A stretch of 64,000 nt of DNA, from the NCBI GenBank assembly GCA_027311065.1, contig DAICZP010000094.1:1-64000 (forward strand). The letters are read 5' to 3'. This stretch comes from Thiomonas sp. (GTDB taxonomy: Bacteria; Pseudomonadota; Gammaproteobacteria; Burkholderiales; Burkholderiaceae_C). Below the pieces are notes generated by a model. It saw only the letters and a list, made by a program, of their open reading frames with translations. It was not told the origin of the DNA and did no database searches. The position numbers and the translations under genes are program-made. Below, piece by piece: positions 22,115-32,440 of the stretch; position 1 is the stretch's first letter; every line of letters begins with the position of its first letter.

Positions 22115-22657
22115 TCAGGGCTTGTCGCCCGTCGGGAAGGGCCATGCGGCTGCCGGGCTCAGCGTGGTTTTGGCGGACGCCGTTGCGCCGGTCGCAGCCT
22201 TCTTGGCTGGCGTGGCTTTCTTGGCTGCGGCAGCCTTTTTCGCTGGAGCGGCTGCTGCCTTCGCCGAAGCAGCCTTCTTGGCGGGAGCAGGCGCCTTCTT
22301 CGCCGGCACGGCCTTCTTGGCTGGAGCGGCCGCCTTCGCCGGCGCGGCCTTCTTGGCCGGAGCCACCTTCCTGGCGGGCGCGACTGTCTTGGCCGCGGCA
22401 GCCTTCTTCGCTGGAGCCGCCTTCCTGGCGGGCGCGACTGTCTTGGCGGGAGCGGCCTTCTTCACCGCAGCGGCCTTCTTGGCGGGCGCGGCCGTCTTGG
22501 CCGGAGCGGCCTTTTTCACCGGAGCGGCCTTCGTCGCTGCAACAGCCTTTTTCGCTGGTGCAACGTTCTTCGCCGTGACGGCTTTTTTCACCGGAGCGGC
22601 TTTTTTCGCCGGCTCGGTCTTCTTGGCCGGTGCGGCCTTCTTGGATGCAGTTGCCAT
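22115..22657 (-). CDS. Histone H1-like Lys/Ala/Pro-rich repeat protein
   Basis: 180 aa almost entirely (K/A)AAPAKKA-type repeats. Confidence 0.88.
   Translation of the reverse strand: MATASKKAAPAKKTEPAKKAAPVKKAVTAKNVAPAKKAVAATKAAPVKKAAPAKTAAPAKKAAAVKKAAPAKTVAPARKAAPAKKAAAAKTVAPARKVAPAKKAAPAKAAAPAKKAVPAKKAPAPAKKAASAKAAAAPAKKAAAAKKATPAKKAATGATASAKTTLSPAAAWPFPTGDKP
22190..22640. repeat. Degenerate short tandem repeat encoding KKAAPAKKA units
   Basis: Repeated gccttcttggc(g/c)ggagcggcc-type units on + strand. Confidence 0.85.
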
Positions 22658-22861
22658 GCGGATTCTCCTTAATCACGTGTCTTAGAGGTCAGATCACCGC
22701 GGTCGCATCCAAGGCTCCTTCTGGCCCCACCTCCCGGCGGTTTCCGATACGGGTTACTTGAAAATGCGTTACGGGGTGAAACCCTGTGCCAACCAGCGCT
22801 GGTCTGCTCAGGGCCATTCCCGCGGCGCCGGTCATTGCCGGCAGCTACGGTGAATGTGGAA

Positions 22862-22880
22862 AACCCCGCCAATGGCGGGG
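22862..22880 (-). terminator. Hairpin/terminator (minus strand) downstream of nrdB
   Basis: ACCCCGCC-ATT-GGCGGGGT followed by TTTCC on minus strand. Confidence 0.6.
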
Positions 22881-23128
22881 TGGCGCCACGGCATTCGCCG
22901 GGGCACGCGAACAAGGATGGATCGACGCGCAGCCAGCGAGCCGAAGCGGCGCGTTGCCGGATGCCCGCGGGGTCGTTCAATTGGTCGATCCTGTCAGAAA
23001 TTGGCAAATCATGTACCTGTCATGCGGCCGCTGCAAGAATTGATCTCTCGCGGAAGCGCCAAGCTCCGTTCAAAATTTTCTGAATCCCCAAGGCGGCTGG
23101 CTGGTGGTCAACCTGTCCGTGGTGCCCT

Positions 23129-24292
23129 TTACTCCCAGGATAATGCTCCACCGGTTTGATATTCAATGACACGCGTCTCGAAGAAGTTACGTTCCTTTTT
23201 GAGATCGATCATCTCACTCATCCATGGGAACGGATTCTCCTCATGGGGGAACATCGGATCCAGCCCGATCTGCTGTGCGCGGCGGTTGGCGATGAAGCGC
23301 AAATACCCCTTGAACATCGATGCATTCAGACCCAGCACACCCCTGGGCATGGTGTCCTCGGCGTACGCGTATTCAAGGTCGACAGCCTTGTGGAACAGTG
23401 CGGTGATTTCGTCCTTGAAGTCCCGGGTCCACAGGTGGGGATTTTCAAGCTTGATCTGATTCACGAGGTCGATGCCGAAGTTGCAATGCATCGACTCGTC
23501 GCGCAGGATGTATTGATACTGCTCCGCCGCGCCGGTCATCTTGTTCTGGCGACCCATCGAGAGAATCTGCGTGAAGCCGACGTAGAAAAACAGCCCTTCC
23601 ATGAGGCAGGCGAAGACGATGATTGATCGCAAAAGTTCCTGGTCATTGCGTTCACTGCCACCGAAACCAGAGGTCCGGAACTCGGGGTTCGTCAGCGTAT
23701 CGATGAACGGGATGAGGAATTCATCCTTGTTACGGATCGACTCGACTTCGTGGTACGCATTGAAGATCTCGCCCTCATCCAGGCCGAGAGATTCAACGAT
23801 GTACTGGTAGGCGTGCGTGTGAATCGCCTCCTCGAACGCTTGACGCAGCAGGAACTGGCGGCACTCGGGGTTGGTGATGTGTCGATACGTGCCAAGAACG
23901 ATATTGTTGGCAGCCAGCGAATCCGCGGTGACGAAAAAGCCGAGGTTACGCTTGACGATACGACGCTCATCGTCAGTCAGACCGTTTGGATCCTTCCACA
24001 GCGCGATGTCACGGGACATATTCACTTCCTGTGGCATCCAGTGGTTCGAGCATGAGGCGAGATATTTTTCCCAAGCCCATTTGTACTTGAATGGCACCAG
24101 TTGGTTGACGTCGGCGCTGCAGTTGATGATGCGCTTGTCCTCGGCATGGACGCGATCGGTGGACGCCGCGCGCTGGCTGTAGCCGAGCGCGGAGGCTTCC
24201 GCCACGTACGGCGTCGCGGTCGTGGGGAAGGCCGCGAGGAGGCCAGCGGTTGAAGTGACCGGGTTTGCGGTATTTTCTTCCCAATTCAGCAT
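23129..24292 (-). CDS. nrdB: Class Ia ribonucleoside-diphosphate reductase beta subunit
   Basis: [51 protein letters not shown]. Confidence 0.98.
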   Translation of the reverse strand: MLNWEENTANPVTSTAGLLAAFPTTATPYVAEASALGYSQRAASTDRVHAEDKRIINCSADVNQLVPFKYKWAWEKYLASCSNHWMPQEVNMSRDIALWKDPNGLTDDERRIVKRNLGFFVTADSLAANNIVLGTYRHITNPECRQFLLRQAFEEAIHTHAYQYIVESLGLDEGEIFNAYHEVESIRNKDEFLIPFIDTLTNPEFRTSGFGGSERNDQELLRSIIVFACLMEGLFFYVGFTQILSMGRQNKMTGAAEQYQYILRDESMHCNFGIDLVNQIKLENPHLWTRDFKDEITALFHKAVDLEYAYAEDTMPRGVLGLNASMFKGYLRFIANRRAQQIGLDPMFPHEENPFPWMSEMIDLKKERNFFETRVIEYQTGGALSWE

Positions 24293-24422
24293 ATCGTTTC
24301 CTTCGATGAATTATCAGTCGTTCAACCCGGCAACTCAACGTTGCATGGGCTGGTGTCGACGAAAACCGAGATCCCCTGGAGATGCATGACGTGTAAAACC
24401 AACGTTACGCATCTTCGGTGGA

Positions 24423-27320
24423 TTACTGGCAGGCCTCGCACGCCGGATCGTCGATGGCGCAAAACTTGATGTCGGATCCTGCCGTGGGGGGAACGGGCGC
24501 CGCGGTGCTCGCCGCGGACGCGGTTGATTGCGGAACGGCGTTGAGTTTGCCGGCCTTCACGGTCGACTTCTCGGCATGTGTCGCGCTCATGGTGCGCAGA
24601 TAATAGGTGGTCTTGATCCCGCGCAACCACGCAAGCTTGTAGGTCTCGTCGAGCTTCTTGCCGGATGCGCCAGCCATATAGATATTGAGAGACTGCGCTT
24701 GGTCGATCCACTTGCTGCGGCGCGCCGCAGCCTCGATGATCCAGTGCGTATCGATTTCGAACGCCGTGGCATAGAGCTGCTTGAGATCGGCGGGGATGCG
24801 GTCGATCGGCTGCACGCTGCCGTCAAAATACTTGAGATCCGCCACCATGACTTCGTCCCACAGACCGCGTGCCTTCAGGTCGCGGACGAGGTATTGGTTG
24901 ACCACGGTGAATTCGCCCGAAAGGTTCGATTTCACATACAGGTTCTGGAATGTCGGTTCAATGCACGCATCGACACCGATGATGTTCGAAATCGTCGCCG
25001 TCGGGGCGATGGCCACGCAGTTTGAATTGCGCATGCCATGGGTCCGGATGCGTGCCCGAAGCTGCTCCCAGTCGAGTGTGCTCGACAGGTCGACGTCCAC
25101 ATGGCCGCCCCGCGCCTGTTCCAGCAGCTTCAGCGTATCGAGTGGCAGAACGCCCTGATCCCACAGTGATCCCGCAAAGGTCTGGTACCGGCCGCGTTCC
25201 TGCGCGAGTTCGGTCGAGGCCCAATAGGCCTGGTAGCACACGGCTTCCATGGACCGGTCGGCGAATTCCACCGCGGCCTGGGATCCATACGGAATCCGGG
25301 CCAGATGCAGGCAATCCTGGAAGCCCATGATCCCCAGACCCACCGGGCGGTGGCGCAGATTGGAGTTGCGGGCCTTGGCGACGGCGTAGTAGTTGATGTC
25401 GATCACGTTGTCGAGCATCCGCATCGCCGTCGCGACTGTGCGCCTGAGCTTGTCATGGTCCAGGCTCCAGCTTCCGTCAGCGGACTGGCGAAGGTGCGCG
25501 ACCAGATTTACCGAGCCCAGGTTGCACACCGCGATCTCGTTCGCCGAGGTGTTCAAGGTGATTTCGGTGCACAGATTGCTTGAGTGCACGACCCCGACAT
25601 GCTGCTGCGGGCTACGCACGTTGCAGGCATCCTTGAACGTGATCCACGGATGACCGGTTTCGAACAGCATGGTAAGCATCTTGCGCCACAGCTGCGATGC
25701 CGGGATCGTCTTGTGCAACTTGATCTCGCCGGCACGTGCCCGATCCTCGTAGCGCTGGTAGGCCTGCTCGAAGTCACGGCCGAACTTGTCGTGCAGGTCC
25801 GGGACGTCGGATGGCGAAAACAGCGTCCACTCGCCGCCTTCGATGACGCGCTTCATGAACAGATCCGGAATCCAGTTCGCGGTGTTCATGTCATGCGTGC
25901 GTCGGCGGTCGTCGCCGGTGTTCTTGCGCAGTTCAAGGAACTCCTCGATGTCAAGGTGCCAGGTCTCCAGATAGGCACAGACCGCACCCTTGCGCTTGCC
26001 GCCCTGGTTGACGGCGACCGCGGTGTCGTTCACCACCTTCAGGAATGGAACGACCCCTTGCGACCGGCCGTTGGTGCCCTTGATGTGGCTGCCAAGCGCC
26101 CGCACCCGCGTCCAGTCGTTCCCCAATCCACCTGCGAATTTCGACAATAGTGCATTGTCCTTGATGGACTCGTAGATGCCGTCGAGATCATCGGCCACCG
26201 TTGTGAGGTAGCAGCTCGAGAGCTGGGACCGACGGGTCGCGGAATTGAACAAGGTCGGCGTGCTCGACATGAAATCGAAGCTTGAAAGAATGTCGTAAAA
26301 CTCAATCGCACGTCGCTCGCGGTCGACTTCGTTCAGCGCCAGTCCCATGGCCACGCGCATGAAGAACGCCTGCGGCAGTTCGATCCGGCGACCGTCCTTG
26401 TTGTGATGCGTGTTGGAACGATCCGCCAGGAAATAGCGGTCGTAAAGGGTTTGCAGCCCCAGGTAATCGAAGCCGAGATCACGCTCCGGCCTGAGTGCCT
26501 TGCCCAGGGCCGCGAGATCGAATTGCGCCAGCCTGTCGTCAAGAAGCTCGAGCGCGATCCCCTCCTTGATGAACTGGGGGAAGTACTCGGCGTAGCGCGT
26601 GGCCATGGCTTCATGGGTCACCTCCTCGCCCAGCACGTCCCTGCGGATGGTGTGCATCAGCAGGCGGGCGGTCGCCTTCGCATAGCCGGGGTCGTTCTCG
26701 ATCAGGGTCCGTGACGCCAGGATGGCGGCCTTGTAGACCTCGTCGATCGGAACACCGTCGTAGAGGTTGCGCTGGGTTTCCGCCAGGATGGGTTCGGCCT
26801 TGACGTCCGCACCGAGGTTGGAGCAGGCCGAGCGCACCAGGGTCTGGAGGGCATCCAGGTCCAGTGGCTTGCGCACGCCTGCATCGACCACGTGCATCAC
26901 TGTCGCCGCGGCGGGTGACTCCTGTCGCGTGCGGGCGCGTTCCTGGGCACGGCGTTCGCGGTAGAGCACGTAAGCGCGGGCGACCTCATGGTGGCCACCA
27001 CGCATGAGCGCAAGCTCCGCATGGTCCTGGATATCCTCGATATGGAAGGTTCCGCCACCGGGGCGACTGCGCAGCAGCGCCCGCACGACGGACTGCGTCA
27101 GTTGCTCGACCTGCTCGCGCATCGCTGCCGACACCGCGCTATGGCCACCCTGCACAGCGAGAAAGGCCTTGGTCAGGGCAACCTGGATCTTGGCCGGCTC
27201 GAAACCAACCACTGCGCCGTTGCGACGGATGATTTTGTAGTCGGCCCAGTCCTGCGCCTGGTCCGGCGGCGTGGCGGCGACAGGCTTCGGAATGGACGCT
27301 TGTGGCTCGGCGGGGGTCAT
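24423..27320 (-). CDS. nrdA: Class Ia ribonucleoside-diphosphate reductase alpha subunit (start 27320 or 27335)
   Basis: N-terminal ATP-cone; FNSATRRSQLSSCYL; HSSNLCTEITLNTSANEIAVCNLGSVNL; C-terminal CEACQ. Confidence 0.98.
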   Translation of the reverse strand: MTPAEPQASIPKPVAATPPDQAQDWADYKIIRRNGAVVGFEPAKIQVALTKAFLAVQGGHSAVSAAMREQVEQLTQSVVRALLRSRPGGGTFHIEDIQDHAELALMRGGHHEVARAYVLYRERRAQERARTRQESPAAATVMHVVDAGVRKPLDLDALQTLVRSACSNLGADVKAEPILAETQRNLYDGVPIDEVYKAAILASRTLIENDPGYAKATARLLMHTIRRDVLGEEVTHEAMATRYAEYFPQFIKEGIALELLDDRLAQFDLAALGKALRPERDLGFDYLGLQTLYDRYFLADRSNTHHNKDGRRIELPQAFFMRVAMGLALNEVDRERRAIEFYDILSSFDFMSSTPTLFNSATRRSQLSSCYLTTVADDLDGIYESIKDNALLSKFAGGLGNDWTRVRALGSHIKGTNGRSQGVVPFLKVVNDTAVAVNQGGKRKGAVCAYLETWHLDIEEFLELRKNTGDDRRRTHDMNTANWIPDLFMKRVIEGGEWTLFSPSDVPDLHDKFGRDFEQAYQRYEDRARAGEIKLHKTIPASQLWRKMLTMLFETGHPWITFKDACNVRSPQQHVGVVHSSNLCTEITLNTSANEIAVCNLGSVNLVAHLRQSADGSWSLDHDKLRRTVATAMRMLDNVIDINYYAVAKARNSNLRHRPVGLGIMGFQDCLHLARIPYGSQAAVEFADRSMEAVCYQAYWASTELAQERGRYQTFAGSLWDQGVLPLDTLKLLEQARGGHVDVDLSSTLDWEQLRARIRTHGMRNSNCVAIAPTATISNIIGVDACIEPTFQNLYVKSNLSGEFTVVNQYLVRDLKARGLWDEVMVADLKYFDGSVQPIDRIPADLKQLYATAFEIDTHWIIEAAARRSKWIDQAQSLNIYMAGASGKKLDETYKLAWLRGIKTTYYLRTMSATHAEKSTVKAGKLNAVPQSTASAASTAAPVPPTAGSDIKFCAIDDPACEACQ

Positions 27321-27554
27321 GGATGCGATGTTCACGCAAGGTCTCCTGAATGGAATGGACGGTCCGTCGAGGCCCGCGTCACGAGGCTGGACATTGATTC
27401 CGCGGCGGGCCGCGACGGACGTGAATGGTTGGATGTGACCGCAACGACGACGGCTTTGGTCGAGAGGCAGGCGGGTCTGGAAGATGGCATCGGGATCATG
27501 CTGCCGCAAGAAGGGCCTCTGGATGGCATCAGACGTGACCGTCTGGCATTGCTC

Positions 27555-27570
27555 ACACTATATATAGGGT
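27555..27570. promoter_or_regulatory. NrdR box 1
   Basis: ACACTATATATAGGGT, one mismatch to ACACWATATATWGTGT. Confidence 0.8.
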
Positions 27571-27586
27571 CTCTGATGGTTGCAAG

Positions 27587-27602
27587 ACCCTAGAGCTAGT
27601 GT
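27587..27602. promoter_or_regulatory. NrdR box 2
   Basis: ACCCTAGAGCTAGTGT, 32 bp start-to-start from box 1. Confidence 0.7.
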
Positions 27603-27630
27603 ATTTCCCGATGCGGCGTCGTGGCCCTTG

Positions 27631-28218
27631 TCAACCCGACATGAAGGGGAATGCGCTGGCGGCAAGCCCGGTGGCGCGTTGCAGGCGGTTCCAGTCAAAG
27701 CAGGGTCCGGGATCGGTCTTGCGTTGAGGAGCGATATCCGCGTGGCCGACGATCGCACGCAGCGGATACGCTTCGAGCAAGGCCTGGGTGACACCTGCGA
27801 GAGTGTCGTACTGTGCCGCTTCGAACGGAACCTGATCGGTACCCTCGAGTTCGATGCCGATGCTGAAATCATTGCAGCGTGCGCGGTGCCCGAACCGTGA
27901 TTCACCGGCATGCCATGCACGGGCGTCGCACGACACATACTGCACAAGGCGGCCGTCGCGGTGGATGAGGAAATGCGACGACACGCGCAGTCCGCGCAAG
28001 TCGCCCAGCGCCGGGTGCGCGTCGGTGTCGAGGGTGCCGAGAAACAGCGCATCGATGGCCGTGCCTTCGAAGACCCCGGCTGGCAGGGAAATGGCATGCA
28101 CGACGAGAAGGTCCACGGGCATGTTCCGCGGGCGCGCGTCGGCATGCGGCGAAGGGTGGTGCGCGGCGTAGCGGTACCAACCCGCCGCGAACAGGCCAGC
28201 GTGGTCGTCAGCGTGCAT
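27631..28218 (-). CDS. ampD: 1,6-anhydro-N-acetylmuramyl-L-alanine amidase
   Basis: LLVVHAISLPAG, SSHFLIHRDGRLVQYVSCDARAWHAGES, FSIGIELEG, IVGHADIAPQRKTDPGPCFDW. Confidence 0.94.
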   Translation of the reverse strand: MHADDHAGLFAAGWYRYAAHHPSPHADARPRNMPVDLLVVHAISLPAGVFEGTAIDALFLGTLDTDAHPALGDLRGLRVSSHFLIHRDGRLVQYVSCDARAWHAGESRFGHRARCNDFSIGIELEGTDQVPFEAAQYDTLAGVTQALLEAYPLRAIVGHADIAPQRKTDPGPCFDWNRLQRATGLAASAFPFMSG

Positions 28219-29599
28219 CGGTGGCGCCATCCGGTACGTCGAGCCTGCGCATGCGGTACAGCATTTGGCGAGGACTGAGGCCCAGCAACCGGGCTGCCGC
28301 GGTGCGGTCGAAGTGGCTGCGGCGCAGCGCGTCGAGCAGCAGGTCGCGTTCGATCTGGTCCAGATGCGCGGGCAGTTCCATGGAAAGCGTGCTGCCGGCG
28401 GCGGCGCGTGGCGAGCGTGGTGCGAGCCGCGCGCCCGGGGTCCCCGGCAGGGCGAGGTCTGCCGCGCCGATCCGATCGGTTGCGGCGAGCGCGGCGGCGC
28501 GCTGCAGGAGGTTCTCGAGTTCCCGGACATTGCCGGCGAACGAATGCGCGGCGAGCGCGTGCAACGCGTCGTCCTGGAGCGTCAGCCCGGGGCGTTCATG
28601 GTCCCGGCGGATGCGCGCGAGCAGCGCCTCGGCCAGCACCGGCAAGTCATCGATGCGCTCGCGCAGCGGGGGCAGCACGAGATCGATGACGTTCAGCCGA
28701 TAAAAAAGGTCCTGCCGGAATGTTCCCGCAGCCACGCATGCGGCAAGATCGCGGTGGGTGGCGCTGACCAGTCGGACGTCGACCGGGAACTCAGCGGTTT
28801 CGCCAAGTGCGCGCACCCTGCGCTCCTGCACTGCCCGCAGCAGCTTGGCCTGCATCGACAGCGGCAACTCGCCGATTTCGTCAAGGAACAGGGTTCCTCC
28901 GGATGCTGCCACGAAAAAACCATCGTGCGACGCCATGGCGCCGGTGAATGCACCTTTGCGATAGCCAAAGAACTCGGCTTCCAGCAGGTGCTCGGGAATC
29001 GCGCTGCAGTTGACGGGGATGAAGGGACCCGTGGCGCGGTTGCTGAGTTCGTGCACTGCGCGCGCCGCAAGTTCCTTTCCGGTCCCCGATTCACCCTGGA
29101 TGAGCACCGGAGCCATGCCGCGCGCGGCGCGCCCCAGCGTATCCTTGACCGCACGCATAGGTGCTGAAGTTCCCACCATGGCATCGAGCGCGGCAGCCTG
29201 CCGCGGGGGTTGCGCCGCCGGCTGCGACTGCGTCAGTGCAGAGCGCACGACCTGGCGCAACTGGCGCAGGTCGACGGGTTTGGTCAGGTAGTCGAATGCG
29301 CCCGACTTGAGCGCCTGCACTGCGTTGGCGGCGTTACCGAACGCCGTCGCCATGATGATGCGTTCGCCACGGCGCTGGGCGCTGGCCCAGGCCAGCAAGT
29401 CAAGCCCGCTGCCGTCGGGAAGGCGCATGTCGACGATCGCGGCGTCGAAGCGATGCTGCTCCAGCAGGGCGCGCGCGCCGGCTACGCTGCCAGCCTCGTC
29501 GACCTGCCACCCTTCACGGACAAGGGTGAGGGTGTATAGCTCGCGCAGGTCGGGTTCATCGTCGACCACCAGAATGCGCGCGGGCGTGGTGTCGTTCAT
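28208..29599 (-). CDS. pilR: NtrC-family sigma-54 response regulator (PilR-like)
   Basis: Receiver + AAA (GESGTGKELAARAVH, GAFTGA) + Fis-type HTH; follows sensor kinase. Confidence 0.9.
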   Translation of the reverse strand: MNDTTPARILVVDDEPDLRELYTLTLVREGWQVDEAGSVAGARALLEQHRFDAAIVDMRLPDGSGLDLLAWASAQRRGERIIMATAFGNAANAVQALKSGAFDYLTKPVDLRQLRQVVRSALTQSQPAAQPPRQAAALDAMVGTSAPMRAVKDTLGRAARGMAPVLIQGESGTGKELAARAVHELSNRATGPFIPVNCSAIPEHLLEAEFFGYRKGAFTGAMASHDGFFVAASGGTLFLDEIGELPLSMQAKLLRAVQERRVRALGETAEFPVDVRLVSATHRDLAACVAAGTFRQDLFYRLNVIDLVLPPLRERIDDLPVLAEALLARIRRDHERPGLTLQDDALHALAAHSFAGNVRELENLLQRAAALAATDRIGAADLALPGTPGARLAPRSPRAAAGSTLSMELPAHLDQIERDLLLDALRRSHFDRTAAARLLGLSPRQMLYRMRRLDVPDGATDAR

Positions 29600-31298
29600 G
29601 GTCGGGGGGAGTGTCGCGCGAGTTGGGGATGGATGACGAATTCACCGAATGCGCTCGGGCCTTGCGCACGGCGTACACGGTATTCGATGCGCGCTCCATG
29701 ACGCGCACACAATTCCTGGCAAATATACAGTCCCAGGCCGGTGCCGCGGCTGTCGGTGGTGAAAAACGGCTCGAACAGTTGCGCGCGCAGCTCAGGGGCC
29801 ACGACCGGGCCGTCGTTGGCGACACTGATCTCTCGCAGTCGCCGTGTGCCGCGCAGACGCACACGGATCGCCCCTTCGCCTGCACTCGCAAAGCGGCACG
29901 CGTTGCTGAGGAGGTTGACCAGGACCCGACGCAGGTGCTGCGGGTCGAATTGCACGGTGGCCAGCGGGTCGTCGGCGAACACCGCGATGCGCCCGGTTGG
30001 CTCCGGGGAAAATTCCGATTGCAGCTCGCGCAGCATGCGCAGCGGTTGCAGGTCGATGGTGTCGGGCGTGCCGGCACGGCCCAGGTCGAGCACGTCCTCG
30101 ACGATGCGGTTGAGGCGATCGACGTTCTGCGCGATCAGCGCGTTCATGCGTGCGCGCTGCGGCGCGTTCAGCCCTGGTTCGCTGGCAAGTTGGTTCGCCT
30201 GGGAGATTGCCGTGAGGGGGTTGCGGATTTCATGTGCTACCGCAGCGACCAGACGCCCGAGTGCCGCGAGCTTTTCCTGCTGCATTTGCTGGGTGACATC
30301 GCGCAGATCCTGCACGAACACGACATATGCCGGTCCACCCGGCAGGTTGCGCAACGGTTGCACCCTGGCCTGGAGCCGCAGGCCTCCGGGGGCGTCGAAC
30401 ACCACGGGCTCGTGTTGCGAGCCAGCCTGCCGCCGTACCGCATCGGCCAGGATGGAGGCGCCCGGATACCGTGTCAATGGCTCCGCGCCGGGTGCGTCGA
30501 GTTCCCAGTCGCGCAGTCCGAGCAGGCGGCCCGCGGCAGGGTTGGCCGTTTCCACGCGCAGCGCGCCGTCGAGCACGAGCACGCCGTCGGGTTGCTCCAG
30601 CAGCACGTGACGATTGATCGCCAGCTGCCGATTGGCGCGGATCTCGCTGCGGCGGGCGCGATCCTCCTGGCGGGCGAGACGCTGCGACAGTTGCCACGCC
30701 AGCGCTCCCATCGCAAAGTACGCAGCGCCAACGAAGCCGGCGCCGATGAGCTGCGGCTCCGCGCCGGCGGACAACATGCCTTGGGTCCAAAGCGCGTGCG
30801 ACAACAGAATCAGCGCCACCCCCGCGGCGGTGGCCAGTGTGAAACGCAGGGTTCCGAACAGCCCGGCGGCCAGCACCGGCAGGGTGTAGCTCAACACGAA
30901 CTCGCGCGCCGGAACGCCGCCGAGAAACTGCATCAACCCGAAAATTCCCAGATCCGTGACGACGCCCGCGAGCATCTGCCATCCGAACGCGCGTGTGCGC
31001 GTCAGGCTCAGCAACACGTGGAATGACGCCAATGCCAGGTAGGCCAGACCGAGGTCCACCCCTACGAAGGGGGCTGGTCGGCGCGGTGTATCGGCGGTCA
31101 ACAGGAACCACGCCAACAGCAGCACGGCCATTGCCACCCGCGCCAGCCCGAGCAGACGGAAGGCGCGCTGGCGCTCGCGCGTGGGGGTGGCGGCTGCGAC
31201 GACCCCTGCGAGCATGGTTGGTGCGCCACTTCCGGGAATGCCGAAGCCGGTGTCGGTGGCGTCGCGACCCAGGTCAGCCCAGGCGGGCATGGTCATCG
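29596..31298 (-). CDS. pilS: Membrane sensor histidine kinase (PilS-like)
   Basis: N-terminal TMs, PAS-like region, H-box AAVAHEIRNPLTAISQANQL, G-box GTGLGLYICQELCARHG. Confidence 0.9.
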
Positions 31299-31498
31299 CA
31301 GCAGTATGCCGATCCGTCCTTCCAGACGCAGCGGCTGGCAGGCACGTGGACTCCGCAACGCTCGCACGCATGCATGGGTTCGGGTGCCATGGGTCGCGCG
31401 CGCATTTGCGACGACTTCTGGCGGGCGCGTTGCTGCTGGCCGCGTTTGACGAACAGCAGCACCCCAATGACGACCATGAACAGAACGGCGTACTTCAA
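31274..31498 (-). CDS. PP0621-like small membrane-anchored protein
   Basis: TM helix + CERCGVHVPASRCVWKDGSAYCCDDH. Confidence 0.78.
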   Translation of the reverse strand: MKYAVLFMVVIGVLLFVKRGQQQRARQKSSQMRARPMAPEPMHACERCGVHVPASRCVWKDGSAYCCDDHARLG

Positions 31499-31522
31499 GA
31501 ACTCGGCCTCGTGGGCATGGAC

Positions 31523-32344
31523 TCAGCGATGCAGGATCACCTGGAGGACGAAACGCGAACCGACGTAGCTCAGCAGCAGCAGGGCGGAGCCCGCGAACAG
31601 CCAGCGAAGCGCCGCGCGTCCGCGCCACCCCAGGATGCTGCGGCCGAGCAGGAGCACGGCGAAAAGCAGCCAGGAGGCTACGCCGAAGACGGTCTGGTGG
31701 TTGAATTCAAACGGCCGGCCGAACAGTCGACTGCTGAAAAGAATGGCGAAGATCAGCGACGCACTGAGCAGGGCAAAGCCGAGCACGGCGAGGCGATATG
31801 TGAGTTTTTCGAGCGTGAGCAAGGGAAGAGCAGGGCCAAGCGCCTTGAAATTGGCCTTGCGTCGATGCAGTGCACGCTCGGCTGACCACAGCATCAGGCC
31901 ATGCAGAACGGCGGCTGCGAACAGGCCATAGGCGGCAATCCCCATGGCCCAGTGCAGGAAAAATTCAAGTCCCGCCCCGTGCGGAGCAAGACGGTCAGGC
32001 GGAAAAAACCAGGTCAAAAGCAGTGAAATTGCTGCCAGCAGGCAGATCCACGAGCGCAGCCCCTGCAGGGGGTAATACAGGCTTTCCACCCAGTAGACGG
32101 CTGCCACCAGCCAGAATGTGAGCGACAACGCAGGGGCGAAACCAAAGTCGGGGTCGTGCAGACCATCGAGCACCAACCCGAACGTGGCCGCATGGGCCAG
32201 CCATGCGAGCAACATCGTGACGGTGGCGGGATCGCGCAGGGTTGGCAGGCCGGTGGCCCTCGGGGCGCTTCCGGCGCGTGGCCGCGCCATGAACGACGCC
32301 AGCAGGTAAAAGGCGAAGGCGATGCCGTTGACTAAAATCCACAT
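31523..32344 (-). CDS. Cytochrome c biogenesis protein CcsA/YpjD family
   Basis: Multi-TM; FFLHWAMGIAAYGLFAAAVLHGLML; adjacent to ffh. Confidence 0.85.
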   Translation of the reverse strand: MWILVNGIAFAFYLLASFMARPRAGSAPRATGLPTLRDPATVTMLLAWLAHAATFGLVLDGLHDPDFGFAPALSLTFWLVAAVYWVESLYYPLQGLRSWICLLAAISLLLTWFFPPDRLAPHGAGLEFFLHWAMGIAAYGLFAAAVLHGLMLWSAERALHRRKANFKALGPALPLLTLEKLTYRLAVLGFALLSASLIFAILFSSRLFGRPFEFNHQTVFGVASWLLFAVLLLGRSILGWRGRAALRWLFAGSALLLLSYVGSRFVLQVILHR

Positions 32345-32440
32345 GGATTCAGTGTAACCGAGGGAATGGCCGTGCCGTTCTCCGGGTCGAACCGCCAGGC
32401 GCAGTTTCAACGGGCGCCGTGTCTATTCCAGGTCAGCTCC

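Noticed and set aside
22190-22640. Possible CRISPR array because of regular repeats
   Set aside because: Repeats are degenerate and coding (KKAAPA units) with no unique spacers; no cas genes in the window.
22122-22685. 187-aa hydrophobic ORF (AFLAGAAF repeats) on + strand
   Set aside because: Exact antisense of the Lys/Ala repeat gene; AAG/GCC codons read as Phe/Leu/Gly/Ala on the other strand.
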